The position numbers and the translations under genes are program-made. The notes beneath the pieces are model-generated. The model was not told the DNA's origin, did no database searches, and saw only the letters and a program-made list of their open reading frames with translations. Positions 1 through 13,100 of a stretch of 64,000 bases of DNA are shown here, piece by piece; position 1 is the first letter of the stretch; the number at the start of each line of letters is the position of its first letter. Origin of the DNA: Parelaphostrongylus tenuis (taxonomy: Eukaryota > Nematoda > Chromadorea > Rhabditida > Metastrongylidae); contig JAHQIW010000301.1 in assembly GCA_019055375.1 (NCBI GenBank), positions 186,001-250,000 of the forward strand. Reading direction: 5' to 3'.

Positions 1-1282
1 CGGAGAGCGAAACATGAAGTCCCCAAATTTAAGTAAAAGAACAAATAATTTTATTTCTCATAGATAGAGATTTACTGCAACTAATCATTTTCACTTTGTT
101 TCATAAAGTTTACCCTAGATATAGATGAGCCACTTGAGGGAACATGAGTTAAATCTTCGCAGCAGTTTCTGAATAACCTAACACTTTCGGCCACATGTGC
201 ATTGTTCTCAATTCTTGGCGGATGTTGTGAGTCGAAGTGGAGATGCTGAATCATGATTGGCGGCTGAATATCTGTGTTCTTTCGGAAAAACGCGATATAC
301 TCTTTATCACCCACCTTCCAAACTCCTCAAAAGAGCCAATGATTTGGTTATCGGACAATTTCTCGCAACTAGTAGAACCCAAACACTTGAAAAATCGTAA
401 GGCTCAAGTAGAAATACCTTTGAATTTGAACAGTTTCAATGAACAAAACGTTTTCCTCTGTAGTGTCTCCAGCTATCTGAAAAGGTAAGGACGTTTCTGG
501 AAGGTTCAACGATGTTTCATCAAATTGCTTCAACAAAGTCAGATAAGAGTTAGATATAGCGGTTTCCGCGGTCAAAAAGTCCGCCCCTCTATTGTTTAGG
601 TTCATCAAATTTGTGCCAAAGACATGCTAATGATCTGTGTCCAAAATGCCTGTGAAAAAACACTCTTCAAGTGATATTCACATTCGTAGTAAGCGTAGTT
701 ATAGTGGTATACTTCTTGAGCTACGATTAACGCTTTCAAATCTAACATCGGTGCTTCAACCCTTTCCGGGCGGGAGCATGATCGGTATCGCAAGCGACGC
801 ATGATTTATTATGTAATAAAGAGTCTTCTCTTTGTTCCGAAGAAAAAATCTTGGTTTCTTGTATTAATGTGATAAGAAATAATTTTTTCTAAAGGCATAT
901 AAACTTTTTGTGCATACATAACCTTTACATGCAAAGAAAACTCCAACTGTGAAAAACTAGTAGTTTTTCCTCTCGTGCGAAGCACTATAAAAACATTCTT
1001 AGAAACGAAATTTGGCTTTAGAATTGTCCAGATTTGCGATAATTGACGAGCTTTCCAATCGTTTGATGAAAAACAGATCCACAGACCTTTACTAACCGAA
1101 GAAAATAAATCCACTGTGAAACAAAATCTTATTTTTGCTGCCACAGCGCATTAAGGCCTTCACGGAAAGCAAGTAAATTTTAAGATTTCCACATTCAAAT
1201 TTTCGAATTACTGCTGTAATTTTCGATAAAAAATTCGTCCAGCATAAAAAATTTTTGAAGAGTCAAAAAGACAGTTAAAGAA
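1..1282. other. Non-coding, nothing recognised
   Basis: The short open frames on both strands here lack recognisable motifs, codon preference or plausible splice context. No repeat family identified elsewhere in the window was seen here. It is probably intergenic DNA upstream of the receptor gene. Confidence 0.5.
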
Positions 1283-1580
1283 CAAAGGGCAAAACTCTCG
1301 GCGTTGATCAACCCCTGAGGGATGCTCCATACAATTATCTGCAATTTCTATCTTCGTTTTTGACGTGACAGAATGCATGTGGACTTTATAACAACTCGCG
1401 GTGGCCTCCCGCTGTACCGAGTCAGTGCTGCTTACCCTCCCAGACAAGTCTGAGACCTGTCTGGTACTAATTTACCGACCCCGGAGGGATGGATGGCTTG
1501 GTGAGCCATGAGCGCGAGATCGAACCATTAACCTCGTGTGCGACGCAGGGCATCTCTGAACACTGCGCCACATGCTCTCG
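1283..1580 (-). mobile_element. tRNA-derived SINE, family A, copy 1
   Basis: Read on the minus strand, the element starts with a tRNA-like head: a box A match (TGGCGCAGTG) near 1575-1560 and a box B match (GGTTCGATCTC) near 1526-1516. A tRNA-unrelated body of about 230 bp follows, with landmarks CCCTCCGGGGTCGGTAAAT and CCCTCAGGGGTTGATCAACG. The same head and body recur near 15.2, 30.6, 31.9, 52.9, 8.2, 19.5 and 47.5 kb, which shows a dispersed family. Pol III transcription and mobilisation by a LINE such as RTE are inferred from SINE biology. Confidence 0.8.
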
Positions 1581-2703
1581 TTTTCTTTCTCTGTTGGTGC
1601 GTCAGAAGGGGAAAAAAACACTTTTTGTCCCATTATATCTAGGATGCAGCGTGGCTAGCCACCTTTACTCTGTCTTCGCTAGCACCTAACTCCAATGTTA
1701 TGCTGCCATAAGCCGAATTTTCAAATTTGACTCGAAAATATCGTCGTGTAGGCCAGATAACTTTTTTCGACCTACAAACTACCCAACTGTGAAGCACTGA
1801 TTGATAATTGAAAAGAATCGTCATTAAAGCGAAATTAGGCGTAATAATCCTTCTTACTCTCAGTAAAGCGAAATTAGACGTAATAATTTTTCCACTGATT
1901 CTTTATGCTCCTTTCATGTCCCGTCTAATTTTATTTTTTTATTAGAGCGAAGCGCGCGGCACAGTCTTCGAAGAAGACCCCGCCCTTGCTTTTGACTCAG
2001 ACTGCATTGCTTTCACTAGTGTTTGTGAATACAAACAACTTTTCTTCTTGAATTTCTTCCCATTTACTCTCTACTTCTGTCTTCACAATAAAAGCGAGCT
2101 TGAATGATTCTCAAATATTAAACGCTGTTATTTGTTATAATTAGGCACACTAAATATGCATCCTTAGCCCTCAATTTTTACAAGCGTGAATTTTCCTTTT
2201 TTTTTTTGGACATAAAACCTGATGTTCAAATTCAATCGATACCACCTCAGTCATCCTTTTCCTTTATTCTACTATTCATCAACTTTTTTTTCCTACTCAA
2301 GTCGAATCAATTTCCTATGCACCTTACGCATTGAAGAACACATCGCTGTCTTCAAATATTTTTTGACGTGCCATACGGCTTTCAGATCTTCCTTTGCCTT
2401 TACTAAAATAATTTTTTGTAGAGCTGCCAATTTCTATTGAATCGCTGCAAAGGATTGGTTACAACAGCCACAAAGCAATCCCTTCACGAACCTTAGCTGC
2501 TGGCAGGACGATGAGTTGCAACAATGACACCAAATGTGCGGACGAGACTGCGCATTTCATGTTGGGCACCGCTGATTCAGTGAGTTTTCACGGAGTCTAT
2601 CCAAAGTTCTGAGATCCACTCATATTTCAACGTCCTCTCGACTGTTTTCTATCGACTGCAACACTCCAAGCATTGATTTGAACCCTTAACTACGGCCATC
2701 TGT
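1581..2703. other. Non-coding, with a short direct repeat
   Basis: No gene recognised. A 24-bp motif beginning TAAAGCGAAATTAG is repeated with one mismatch at 1825-1848 and 1864-1887. Confidence 0.4.
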
Positions 2704-3296
2704 TCACTCTAAAATATAAGGTCTTCCCATAATTTGTGGCACTTTATCAGTAAACACTGAATTTATTAACCAGAAGTAGTTAAAATTGCTTAACAACACT
2801 ATTCAATGTATGCGCCATCAGTCTCTGTAGTCAAAGTCGGATCCTCTTCAGCTCTTTCACTTACAGGCCTCCCAGTCAACTTTGCATTGGCGTCCGGAGA
2901 GCACATGATCCCTCAGATTGGTGTTACGGGGCGAAATTCAGCAAAAAACCGAAACGTTGGTCGTCTCAGCACAACTTCTTGAGTCTCTGCACGGTTGATG
3001 TTCTTGAAGGCGGTCTATGTATTGCGTCGCCTCTCAATTAGACTCATGAGGCAGCAAATTGTGATAAAGGCTTTGTTGAGCGGCCATGATGCTCCAAGTG
3101 TGGACAGATTTGGTACCAAACGATAGCTCAAGAAGTTTCGCACAAAGCGGTGGATTTGCTACCTGAGAGATGGCAGAAATGTGTTCAGAATGATGGTGCA
3201 TACTTTGCATAGCGTTTTTAAGCAGTTTCAACTACCTCTGGTTAATAAATTTGGTGTTTATTGTTATAGTGCCAAAACGTGTGAGAAGACCTAATA
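2704..3296. mobile_element. Mariner-like MITE with long inverted repeats
   Basis: The left end (TAAGGTCTTCCCATAA, from 2720) and the reverse complement of the right end (TTAGGTCTTCTCACACG, to 3293) match. The similarity continues inward for roughly 100 bp, including TTTATTAACCAGA and GTATGCRCCATCA blocks. The ends adjoin TA dinucleotides, as expected for Tc1/mariner insertion. No transposase motif is present between the arms, so this looks like a non-autonomous foldback derivative. The 65-codon minus-strand frame inside it (3034-3231) is taken as a by-product of the right arm. Confidence 0.65.
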
Positions 3297-3589
3297 AAAT
3301 ATCTAGTATCCGAAGGGAACAAGTTCATGAAGTGGCACACGTACTTTTGATAAGTTTGATAAATTCTGTCAATAATGAAATCTAAAAATTTTCCAAGTCA
3401 AAAAACGCTCATCAACCACGTCACTAAGATTCACATAAGAGGGGATAAGATAAGGGCGTTTCAGAGTTGTACACAAGCTAGAATAGTAGCTACTTCATAT
3501 AGGATTTGTGAAATAAAAGGGAAAAGCGAAGGACGGCGAAGGAATATTACTGTGATCAGTATTTGGAAGGCAACCTTTGAAGGAGAATA

Positions 3590-3690
3590 GTTGGCTCTGA
3601 AGAAGGAGAGCTGCCGAAATGTCAGGTGTCAAATAAAGATTAATCTAACACCTCGTGTTTGGCTCAAAGAAGAAAATCAGGAATTATATT
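3590..3690 (+). ncRNA. Penelope-type terminal hammerhead motif and tail
   Basis: CTGAAGA (3597-3603), a short imperfect stem II and GAAA (3616-3619) are followed by TGTC and then a tail containing CACCTCGTGTT and GCTCAAAGAAGAAAATCA. The same motif and tail occur on the minus strand just 3' of the Penelope-like ORF near 26.9 kb, which ties this copy to that element family. Hammerhead ribozymes are established components of Penelope-like elements. Stem I has only two clear pairs here, so activity is doubtful; this is a decayed solo 3' end. Confidence 0.5.
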
Positions 3691-3954
3691 GAAGCTTGCC
3701 GAGGTCAATAGACAGCCGGTCATGGGAAGAGGGAATCATGAAGAGAAAACTTAAACATTAATGTAGCGCAATATCTAATTCTGATATAGTCTGTAAGAAT
3801 GTATGAAGCCTTCTACGTCAAAGCCGTAATGTTCAAAACGAAGTTTAAAAACACTCAGCGTAATGGATTTCTACATATTCACTATTAGCCGTAAGCCACT
3901 GACTGAAAAGAATAGTATTATCTCAATATCACATGCTTGCACCATTAATAGCAT

Positions 3955-4080
3955 ATTCTCACCCCTACTACAATGTGGGGCTCAGTGTGAGGTGTGGGTC
4001 ACTGATGAAGCGGGCGACACCGCCGAAATGTATTTGTGGCTTTGGCGTACTGACTTCAAGAAGGCTCTAAACATTCTCAC
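3955..4080 (+). ncRNA. Hammerhead-like element, family 2, copy 1 (decayed)
   Basis: CTGATGA (4002-4008) leads into a stem II with GCGG (4010-4013) pairing CCGC (4020-4023), then GAAA (4025-4028). Flanks (ACAATGTGGGGCT upstream, GGCTTTGGCGTAC downstream) match the copies at 38.15 and 38.4 kb. Stem III and the cleavage site are blurred (TGTATTTGTGG), so this copy is probably inactive. Confidence 0.55.
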
Positions 4081-4261
4081 AAGATATATCAACTCAATTA
4101 GTCGCTTTCTCCAAAAAAAAAGCACTTGTCGTTCTCAACTCCACACCTTGGTGGTTGTTATCTGATAATCTGTAAACCGACTTTCCTCTGACTTCGACAA
4201 TACTAAAGAGTCGTATATTTCTTATTGATTAAACCAATAGCGCGAAGTTGATAAAAATAAT

Positions 4262-4310
4262 TCTATTCGGCTAACGTTCCAACGCGTTGTGTTCCTCATC
4301 AGAGCCAGTG
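4262..4310 (-). ncRNA. Penelope-type hammerhead motif, minus strand
   Basis: On the minus strand GGCT precedes CTGATGA (4302-4296). A stem II region follows with GGAAC, then GGAACGTT and AGCC. The pattern GGCU-CUGAUGA...GUU-AGCC gives a perfect 4-bp stem I (GGCU/AGCC) around a GUU cleavage triplet. The core reads GGAAC where GAAAC is required, and the 3' side of stem II is altered, so cleavage is probably lost. Confidence 0.5.
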
Positions 4311-7036
4311 ATTTTCCACAGTCTTCGTTGTAATCATCGTCTTCGCTATCGACCGAGTTGAATCTTGCCACCTGATAGTGTTGGCAATGACAGTCGTAGT
4401 TAACGAAGTTCTGTATTTTTCTCAGATGCAGTTACTGCTGTCTCTCTGTAATTCCTCAATAGTATAGTGGAGTTGGTTAGTATAAAATGTGGGCGTGAAA
4501 GAAATATTGAGATGGCTTATTTTTACGACTACACTAGACCGCTTTTTCAATTTAAGTGTTTTGTTGCCCCATAAAAACTTCAAAAAGAATGGAGTAGACT
4601 TAGCATGCCAGCTTGTTGTCCGTTTGACCAACCTTTGTTCACAAAAAACAAACACTTTCTTTGGTCGGGCGTTAATCAGACATGGAAAATTTTGGGCCGG
4701 AAGTTCCTAAAGACGGATTCTGATTACGAAGCATCAACGACTTCATAAACAGCAAAAGTAGCTGGAAAACAGCAAGTACTCATCATAAAGCGCAAATCTA
4801 CAAACTTCGTTTCCTATCATGTCTCTTCGAATTCTTCTTCGAAACTGCGTGCTAAAATCTTTTAGCGAAGCACTTTGTGCCAGTATGTCGACCTCGATTT
4901 CCCATATTCACCACTTGTGCGCTGTTGAGAAATGCTTGTGTCTTAAATTATTCTTTATAAAAACGCCTCAAACATAAAATGCAGTGCTCTTGTGCCTATC
5001 TATTCGCACATAAAGAAGAATAGATTTACAGCATACTATCAAAATTAAACATCGGTCTGAAGCATTTGAAAAGAAACCATAACTTTTTAAGCCCTTTAAG
5101 GCCACTATCCTAATGATTTACCACTCATTTTTTCCTTTTAGGATCTAGGGTTTATTAACTTCAGTATTACAAGTTTTTGTAAGCTGCTGTAGTAGGTCGT
5201 AAACCAGCCAAACAACTAGGCCAAAGGCCATAAGAAGCCACACGTGACTAGCTGATCAGTGTACCCCCTGTTTCATCTGTTGTCCCGATGATCGTTGAGT
5301 GAAACGAGCGGAAGTTAGTAAAACTCTCGTTTTTTTTTTCTTATCGCGTGCATGAAAAACTCTTGTATGCTATTATCTATGAGGATTCGTTGACCAGCAT
5401 ATCTTTCTTCTACGCTTTTTGTCAATTAATCCGACTGTCGAGTAGGTGGACTAAATGCTCTGGCGCGTGATATCACGAAGAAACCAATTGCTAAATGCTC
5501 TCATCCATCGGCTGCATTCAGTTGCATTACATGTGCGGACCACCTTATCCTCAGTGGCCTGACATGTAGAACAGCGTCTTTGATTTTTGAAAACTTCGAA
5601 TCCTTTCTCTTCATTTACGATATAAGTGAGACTCCTGCCATCGATCTTTCGACTAGGAGTTCAATCATGCCAAGTAATCCTTCATCTTGCTACACAGTAA
5701 GTAACTTACTAATGGGTATGTCAAAGCAAAGGAGTCGTCGATTCGAAAAGTCTGAGGAATCACTTGTCAGCGGAAACAGTTATAAATAAAGGAGCCCTAA
5801 AAATTGTGCTCATTGAGTAAACAGAGCCCGCTGATAGTCCCAGATTGTAAAAGAAAAGCATGGAGGGTTTCCTGATATTTGCATGATTTATTGTATTGGA
5901 CTTTAATCAATAATTGATAACCATGAGCTCCACGTTCTATGTCTTCACGAGGACAGACTTGGCAAAAGCGATAGCTTCTTCTGAATGGAACATTGTTGTG
6001 AATTAGGCAAATTTTTACTTCTTCACGAGGACAGACTTGGCAAAAGCGATAGCTTCTTCTGAATGGAACATTGTTGTGAATTAGGCAAATTTTTACTATC
6101 TAGTATATCTGACTTGGCCGAAAATCTGTATTGAGATGCATAGGTTAGTACCTCTCTCTTTGCTATGTAGTCGGACTGAACATTCATGATTGTCGATAGA
6201 TGTAACCGTCTTGTAAGAATTTGTCATAAGTGCTTGGAAGTAATTAGGTATTTGTCGCGACATGAGTTCAATAAAACAAAGTGTAGATGCGAGCGGATTC
6301 AAACAATGGTAGCTATTGCACATAGGAGCAGAACGAGGGCTTAGGAGCTGAAGTTCATGGTTCGCCAAGTGCTTGTCACTCATTCCATATCCGTCCAGAT
6401 GCTCGTTCTCTGTTTTTTTCTCAGTAGCTCAATTGCCGGAAGAGATGTACTTTCCATTAAGGTTCTTTTTGTGCGTTCTACAGATTCACCTATTATCTAG
6501 GTGTTCCAATCATATAGAAAAAAATTGTGTCTAGATTACACATTACGTTACAGCCGTGATTTAGTAATCTTGTAACAGGATGAAAATATATGCACCATCT
6601 TGGCTAGGAATTTTTTGAGCGACGAGCTTTTTTCTTCTAGGCGTTTCTACCTGACTGCAAAACAGGTTCATTGTCGTTCTACCATTGCTTACAACAGTTA
6701 TCTTGAACATAAACCATGCTGTTAAGATGAAGAATACTTATTATAAGAAGTGAAGAGAAAAACTCACAAGAATTTCAATAAAGCGAAAGAGATAAATATT
6801 TCTTGTAGAGCACACATTTCACATTTTGTGTCTCACATAAGTGCAAAAGCTTAATGTACCTGAGGATTAGAGTATTAGGAAACGGGACTTCAAAAGGGTT
6901 CTTTTAACCTTGTAATCTTACATTAATTAAATTGAGATATACTCTTTTCTGCACGTCACTGCGCTTGTGACCACTTCTTGTCAATAGATTGAGATTCTAG
7001 TGAATAGAGCAAGCGACATTTTCCGCTTTTCTGAAT
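4311..7036. other. Upstream region of the receptor gene
   Basis: No confident gene. A small frame at 5666-5695 (beginning MPSNPSSCYT) ends at a GTAAGT donor-like site and could be an alternative upstream exon of the receptor, but nothing else supports it. The 78-bp tandem duplication at 5942-6097 lies here. Promoter elements were not recognisable. Confidence 0.35.
5942..6097. repeat. Perfect 78-bp tandem duplication
   Basis: The unit beginning TCTTCACGAGGACAGAC occupies 5942-6019 and is repeated without a visible mismatch at 6020-6097. Perfect identity suggests a recent duplication or an assembly artefact. It lies about 1 kb upstream of the receptor start codon. Confidence 0.9.
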
Positions 7037-7194
7037 ATGGCGGCCTTGACAGATTGGCGGTCAGCAGCTGACAGTTATTCTACCTCTATTAACTTTAAGT
7101 CTTTTCAGATTGAAGTCCTTATCTATTTTCTGTGCTTTATAGTTGGTGGACCGCTTAACGTCATCGCATTAAGGCGATCTCTTCGCGCTTTCAG
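7037..7194 (+). CDS. Receptor exon 1: N-terminus and TM1
   Basis: ATG at 7037 opens codons 1-52 plus two bases of codon 53, ending CTTTCAG before donor GTGAAT. TM1 contains [11 protein letters not shown], with N41 as the conserved TM1 asparagine. The short, hydrophilic, signal-less N-terminus is typical of peptide GPCRs. Confidence 0.85.
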
Positions 7195-10100
7195 GTGAAT
7201 TTTACACTACAGAATTTATATTGAAAAACGACGCTTGTTGAAAAGCTAAAAAATCATGAACTAATGGCTTAGTAAGAAAAAGGATACTCATATGTTAGAC
7301 GAGGACAAATTTATAAGCCCAACTCTTTCGCTGGACAAGAACTTTTCGTAGTAGTGTTAGCAATCATTCGAAAGTCTGAAACTGGCTAGAGCTACGTAGT
7401 CGGTTTTTCAGAACACCCTTGATAGCGCAGTAGGATCTAAAATATAGCTTATCTTTTGCTGGACAAAACCACTTTTTCAGAGTGCTGGTACTTACTCGAT
7501 AGCACAAGTTTTTAAGAATTATCAGATGTGTTTGCTTTTAGAAAGGCTATTTTAATAGCGCTACAGGACAAAGAAAAGATTTGTGCTTTGCATCTCACCG
7601 GATACAGCTCTTTCTTTAAACTGATAGTAATCATCCAATGTTGTAAGTTCCAATGATTCCAACGTTGTGCTTATTTTCTGAAAACACTGTTTAGTAGGAG
7701 AGATCGATCAAACATTTTCAACCTTGTTTACCGTCTAAATTACGGGAGTGAAGGAGCAGTGGCGAGGCGATTGATCGCGGTTGATATTACTGTTATTGAA
7801 TTGGAAATTTTTCATCGCATTGACATAAACCTGAGATGAAAACCTGTAATTGTCATACTACGAAAAATTCTCTACATGCTGATATGTTTTTCGTGCTTTC
7901 AGCGAGTCATGCTCATGATAAAGATGAAGGCGAAAGGCGCGTGTAAAACATAATTCTATTCTGAATATTTCGGAGTTATGAAGAAAAAGCGGTGAAATGG
8001 AGCCGTAGCCAGAGATTTAAACTTTCGAAAGGTTACTAGCACTTCTAGAAGAAGTTCCTGTGCATCGAGTGAGATCAGTTTGTAAATCTGTCACCGTATA
8101 ACATATAAGTTCAAAAAAAGGGATAGAGCCTTCTTCTTTGACCATGCTTTGAGGATGCGTATGCATTCAATTTTATCAGACATCGTTAGAAGTGACTGGA
8201 GACGTAAAAAGCCTTCACCACTCTCACTTGGCCAACCGACATAATAAAAATCAGTATTGCTGCCCTTCCAGTTAAGTCTGATGACGATTTGCCTATCTCA
8301 AAGGGATGAAAGGCTTGGTGACCCCTGCGCGCATAATCGAAATGGAGTCCTTGTCTGGGCTGTAGGCCACCTGTAATCTCTGCGCCAAATGCAGCTTAGG
8401 AAGTAAAGTAAGATTATTGAGCATCTTATCGAGTTCGTCGGACCTTTCAACTAAGATTAGTTTAATCTCTCACATCGCTGACGTAATCCTTTTTTGATTT
8501 CATAACAATTACTGTGCATTTCCCTCGTTATAGATTAGTGAAAATGTCAATTGCTTTATTGCGAATCAATCGGTGAAGATGCATATAATAGCTTATTTTA
8601 CACTGGTAAGTAATGAAATTAGATAGAGTCCAACAACCTTTTCTGTCCAACTCTCTCTCCTCCTCTCTGATTTCATTAACTTTTGTCATTAGAAAATCAA
8701 CATCAATTAATTAAGAAATAATTTATTTATAATTTAATTTAAGAAGTAAAATTAACAGTAATTAATTAAGAATTTTCAGTCTGAAGTAACAATACGGTAA
8801 ATCCTAGCCCTAGATGGCTCATGGAAAAAATCTTCAATTGATTAGTTGTTTCGATTCAGAAAGCACAGAGCGAGAAGTCCGATTTTACTATTGCGAATCA
8901 ATCTAAACCTCGCCGATCTGTGCACACTCTTCGTATATGTTCCAAAGCAAATAATCTGGATGCTCACTTACCAGGTAAGCGAAGAAAAACTACTAATGCT
9001 GAAGTCTTATCAGAATACCTCGACGTTTTTTCTACCGCAAACGCACCTCGGATTTCCTGCGATTCACGCCGCAGTCCACGTTGTTCTTTGTCTCTAAATC
9101 AAGGCACATTTTCAAGTTTAAGTCTATATTTTGGGATGTATTGCTAAAAGCAGGGGATTTCTTTCTCGCGCTTGCCTCAACCTTTCTGTTTTGGCACTTG
9201 TTTCAAATTCCTAAATTACCGAATTCGAAAGCCTTTCAAGCTCTTATATTTAAAGTCTTCAGTGGTACGGTGGTGAGATGTTGTGCAGGGCATGTTCGTT
9301 CTTTTCAACTTTCTCGTTCTATGCTAACTCCTTTGTCATCACTTGTATCGCCATCGACCGAGTATGTGGAGCTTACAATATCAGGTGATCAGACAAACGC
9401 AATACGAGATTTTCAATCTGGCTCCATTATTTATTATTAGAACCGATCATTGCCCGTTGACTGAGTCCCTACTGGGATATGAAATACTTCATTTTGAAAC
9501 TAATCAGATCAATATGGCATGCATGCCAAATTACAAATCTCGCGTGGTTGTTGAAAATCCTATTGTTCCTAACCTATTCTTGTTCTGAGTCCTGAATCCT
9601 TTATCCAGTATTATTCCAGTAATATAGATAATTTAGAACTAAATCTTAATCCTATATTGAAAGCCGAAGGACCTCGTGTTTGACGCAAAAAATGAAGAAA
9701 TCTAATTTTGCTTATATCGTAGTACTTCTGCAACAATCTCTCTAAGGGGGCGATTTCAGTTTTCGTAATTACTCCCAGCTATCATATAGATTGTTTTTGC
9801 TCCGACTACATCTTCCCTCTCTACTCCCATTACATCTTCGTCGAAAATAGTGACGTCAAGTAAATTATGTCATCTAATGACTATTTTTTGATCAAAAAAC
9901 ATCCGCGATAATGTCTTTGCTTCTACTGAATAGCCTTTTCTAGGAAGTAGTGTTGTTGGTGAAGACATATTATGCTTAATTTGAAAATAAACTAATAGGT
10001 ATGAACTAATCTATAATTCTTGCCACTTTACAATCGGAAATAACATGGTGTTACGAAGACTTCAGCGTGTCTCATTACTGATTCACAATCTTACACAACA

Positions 10101-13100
10101 TAATTCACGAGCAAAAACTCCGTTTTTTCATTAGCAAATAACAGACAGCATATTGGTGCATAGATTGTCGGTGTTCCGAAGAAGCCGGCAAGATAGTGAC
10201 GAGTGAAGAACACGCTTTCAATTCCAGATTGATGTTTCCATATAAAGAGATTATCTGAGTGGGATTTTATGAGGTATTTGGCGGATACCAGTCGAATTAA
10301 TGTCATTGGCCTTACGAATTACTTGGCAGACACTTTATGCTTTATTAATCCCTCCTCACAATTTTTTTCAATAAGCGAATCCCAGTACTTCTGGCATTCA
10401 AATCGTTTTTCACTGCCTGAGCACGTTTCTTTACAATATCGACGATAGCTTGACTGTAACGTTCCATCGTGTGCTCGTTCTTAATTGCCGAAAAAATTGG
10501 GTGTGGAAAGAGAAGTGAGATTATGCCTTTGCCACGCCATAACGAGCATCTAACCACTCGGCTACGGCCTCTCAAAGCCGCTAACAAGTCCAGCAGAATA
10601 TATGTGTCGTGGTCTGGAGTGCGTGAGTGAGCAAAGGAGCTCATCAACACCATGATTGAGAGTGGTGTTGGGCTCGGTTCACCTTCACAGATCCTTACGG
10701 ATCCTCGCGTAGGTGTAATCCCAATACCGGAGGCTTCACCGTAGCTAAAGTGCGCATCTAGACTGAACAAGAGAATAGACAAACAATTGATCCTATTTCA
10801 CCTGAAGTTGGGGGCCGCTATACTTAGTTCTAATTACATTTCATATCAGTTACCAGGATTCCCAATGCGAATTAATCGCATTAATCATTCGAATTCAATC
10901 ATTCTAGCTTATTAGGTTAAACTAGATGGTATCATTTTTGGCGAGTTTTGCTTTTGTTTTTTATCTAGAGGATTCACGTTTTTCAAAAAGTTTTTCTTCA
11001 GCACAGCGCACACTTGGTTCCGCTAATGCTCAATTTCATTCACATTGTATCAAGTATTTAGATTGCGCGAGCGGCTGAAAATGAAAGGCAACTTTCCAAA
11101 GGATATTCTTTCCAACCCTTGAATTTGAATGGCTCCTTGTCATCTCTAGCACTCATTTTAATGGATTAAGCTACTTATAGACTGTTTTCACAAAACAGAG
11201 ACTGACATTTAAGGAATAAAGAAACCTATGACGTTATGTTCAAGAAATGTGAGGAATCGATTTGCTGCAGTTTGTTCATAGCACTGGAAAAGTAAGCCGA
11301 CAATGTATGTCCAATATTTATTGCTTACGATTTCTCTAGCCTTATTTATTACATGACAAATCTTTGCCGACATGGTGTTTGGCAGTTGACACTAATTGTC
11401 AGAGCTTTCTATCTACGCACTGCATTAGTAGTAATATTGGAAAGTCCGGTGGCGACAAAAAACTTTTTGAAGATGGCTACAACACCCTCAATGATTAGTA
11501 ACCTCTATTTCCGTATGTTCATTACAACTGATTCCTCATTTCTCAAGCAACCTATTTAAGCAACCATCATTCGTTGTAGCTTTCCAATGAATTTGGATTA
11601 TTTTCACTATTAAGAATGGTTTGACTACTAGTGAATGGTTTAATATGATAGGAGGGATTTCAATAAGGTCATCTGTAGTTGAAACATGCCAAAACATTTT
11701 AGCACTTTAACACTTTATTCGATCCGCCAACACAGTGTTCTTTTTTTCCACTGTGCCCACTGTTTCCAGATCCCAGTACTTCTGGCATTCAGTTGCCTTT
11801 TTTTGTCTTCTTCTCAAACGGCGCGAATACTAGTTGAGCGAGTTTCCTTGCAATCTCGAGCCCTGCTGTGGCTTTTCATAGACGTTGTTGTTGACTGCTG
11901 GGGAGAATTGAAGGTTGAGCCCGGCTCTACGCGCGCCGTGGCCAACATCATAACCGTTCGGCCACGGAGCCTCCTAAACATGGCAGAACAACTAAAAAAT
12001 AATGATTTGTTTGTCAATAATCACAGTGCACATTGCAATCTGATACCACTTCACAGAAAATCCGCTACAACGTTCCAAAATATGTGGATTGCAGTTGTTG
12101 AGACTTCTTCAGAGATGTAGAAGAGGCGTTTTATATCGTTTTGTAAGTAATAACTTTCTATATATCTTTTTATAGTCAACTATGAAATTCAAATCATCGC
12201 TAAAACATGGTAGCAACGTCAATGATTCTTCTTGAACCACGTAATCTTGAAGGAAAAAACTGAATGCTTACTAAGGCGTCGTTTTTCGAACACCATTATG
12301 CTATTTTACTTGTATTTATTCAAATCTCCATCATATTCAACTTTTAATTTTAATTTAAATTAATTTTATGCCAACGGCAATTCGCTTCAACTAATTGCCA
12401 TGAGTTAAGCGCCCCATAAATAATTACATTTCCACTTTCTAGTTTGAGTTAAGCGCCCCATAAATAATTACATTTCCACTTTCTAGTTGTGAATGTGAAT
12501 ATTTCGACACAGATCTCTCAATATTCTTATGCTCTCATTTCAGATATCATAAAAAACTCACCATAGTATTTGATCATTGGAAAGCAAAAAAGAGATTTCA
12601 AAAATGATACTGCACACCGTACGATGGCTCTTGAGCGAAAGCAAACGAGAATTTTTCAATCATCAGTGTACTTCAGAAGTCAGGAAATATACTTATCATG
12701 CAGAATAAAGTAAATTTACAGAAGACTTTTTCGTATCGCTCTGTAAATTCTAGCTCTCTTGTTTATCGACTTACACTTTGATAAGGATATTATTTATAGT
12801 TGAAGCCCTTGTCACTAAGTACACGCATTGATCCAGTACGTAATATTCCTCAGTTAGTAAAACACATTACGAAGAGCTTCTTGGAAATTTAACGAAGTTC
12901 TGAGATTTCCACTTTTCAAGCTATCAAATGATTAAGTGGAAAAGTTCTCTTTCAAAAAAGCACATTTCACAGAATTTGTAAAGAAAATCAAGGATTTTCA
13001 TAACAACTGGGGTTCTTCTCACTGCAAATAACTTCTGGAAGTTTCCTCTGTATTGACAAAAATTGCTTAGAACTAGAATATCACTATGTAAGTGCTAACA

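Noticed and set aside
1500..1580. tRNA gene on the minus strand (box A and box B present)
   Set aside because: The same sequence recurs with a constant non-tRNA body at several sites, and no acceptor stem or cloverleaf pairs. It is a SINE head.
2930..2990. CCGAAACGTTGGTC inside the mariner-like MITE as another hammerhead 3' half
   Set aside because: No CTGANGA partner at a workable distance and no stem I; likely chance.
9081..9440. 119-codon frame
   Set aside because: It overlaps receptor exon 3 in another frame; the conserved GPCR motifs are in the exon frame.
9660..9710. GACCTCGTGTTTGACGCAAAA as a Penelope tail fragment
   Set aside because: Only about 20 bp of resemblance to the tails at 3.6 and 26.8 kb, with no hammerhead core beside it.
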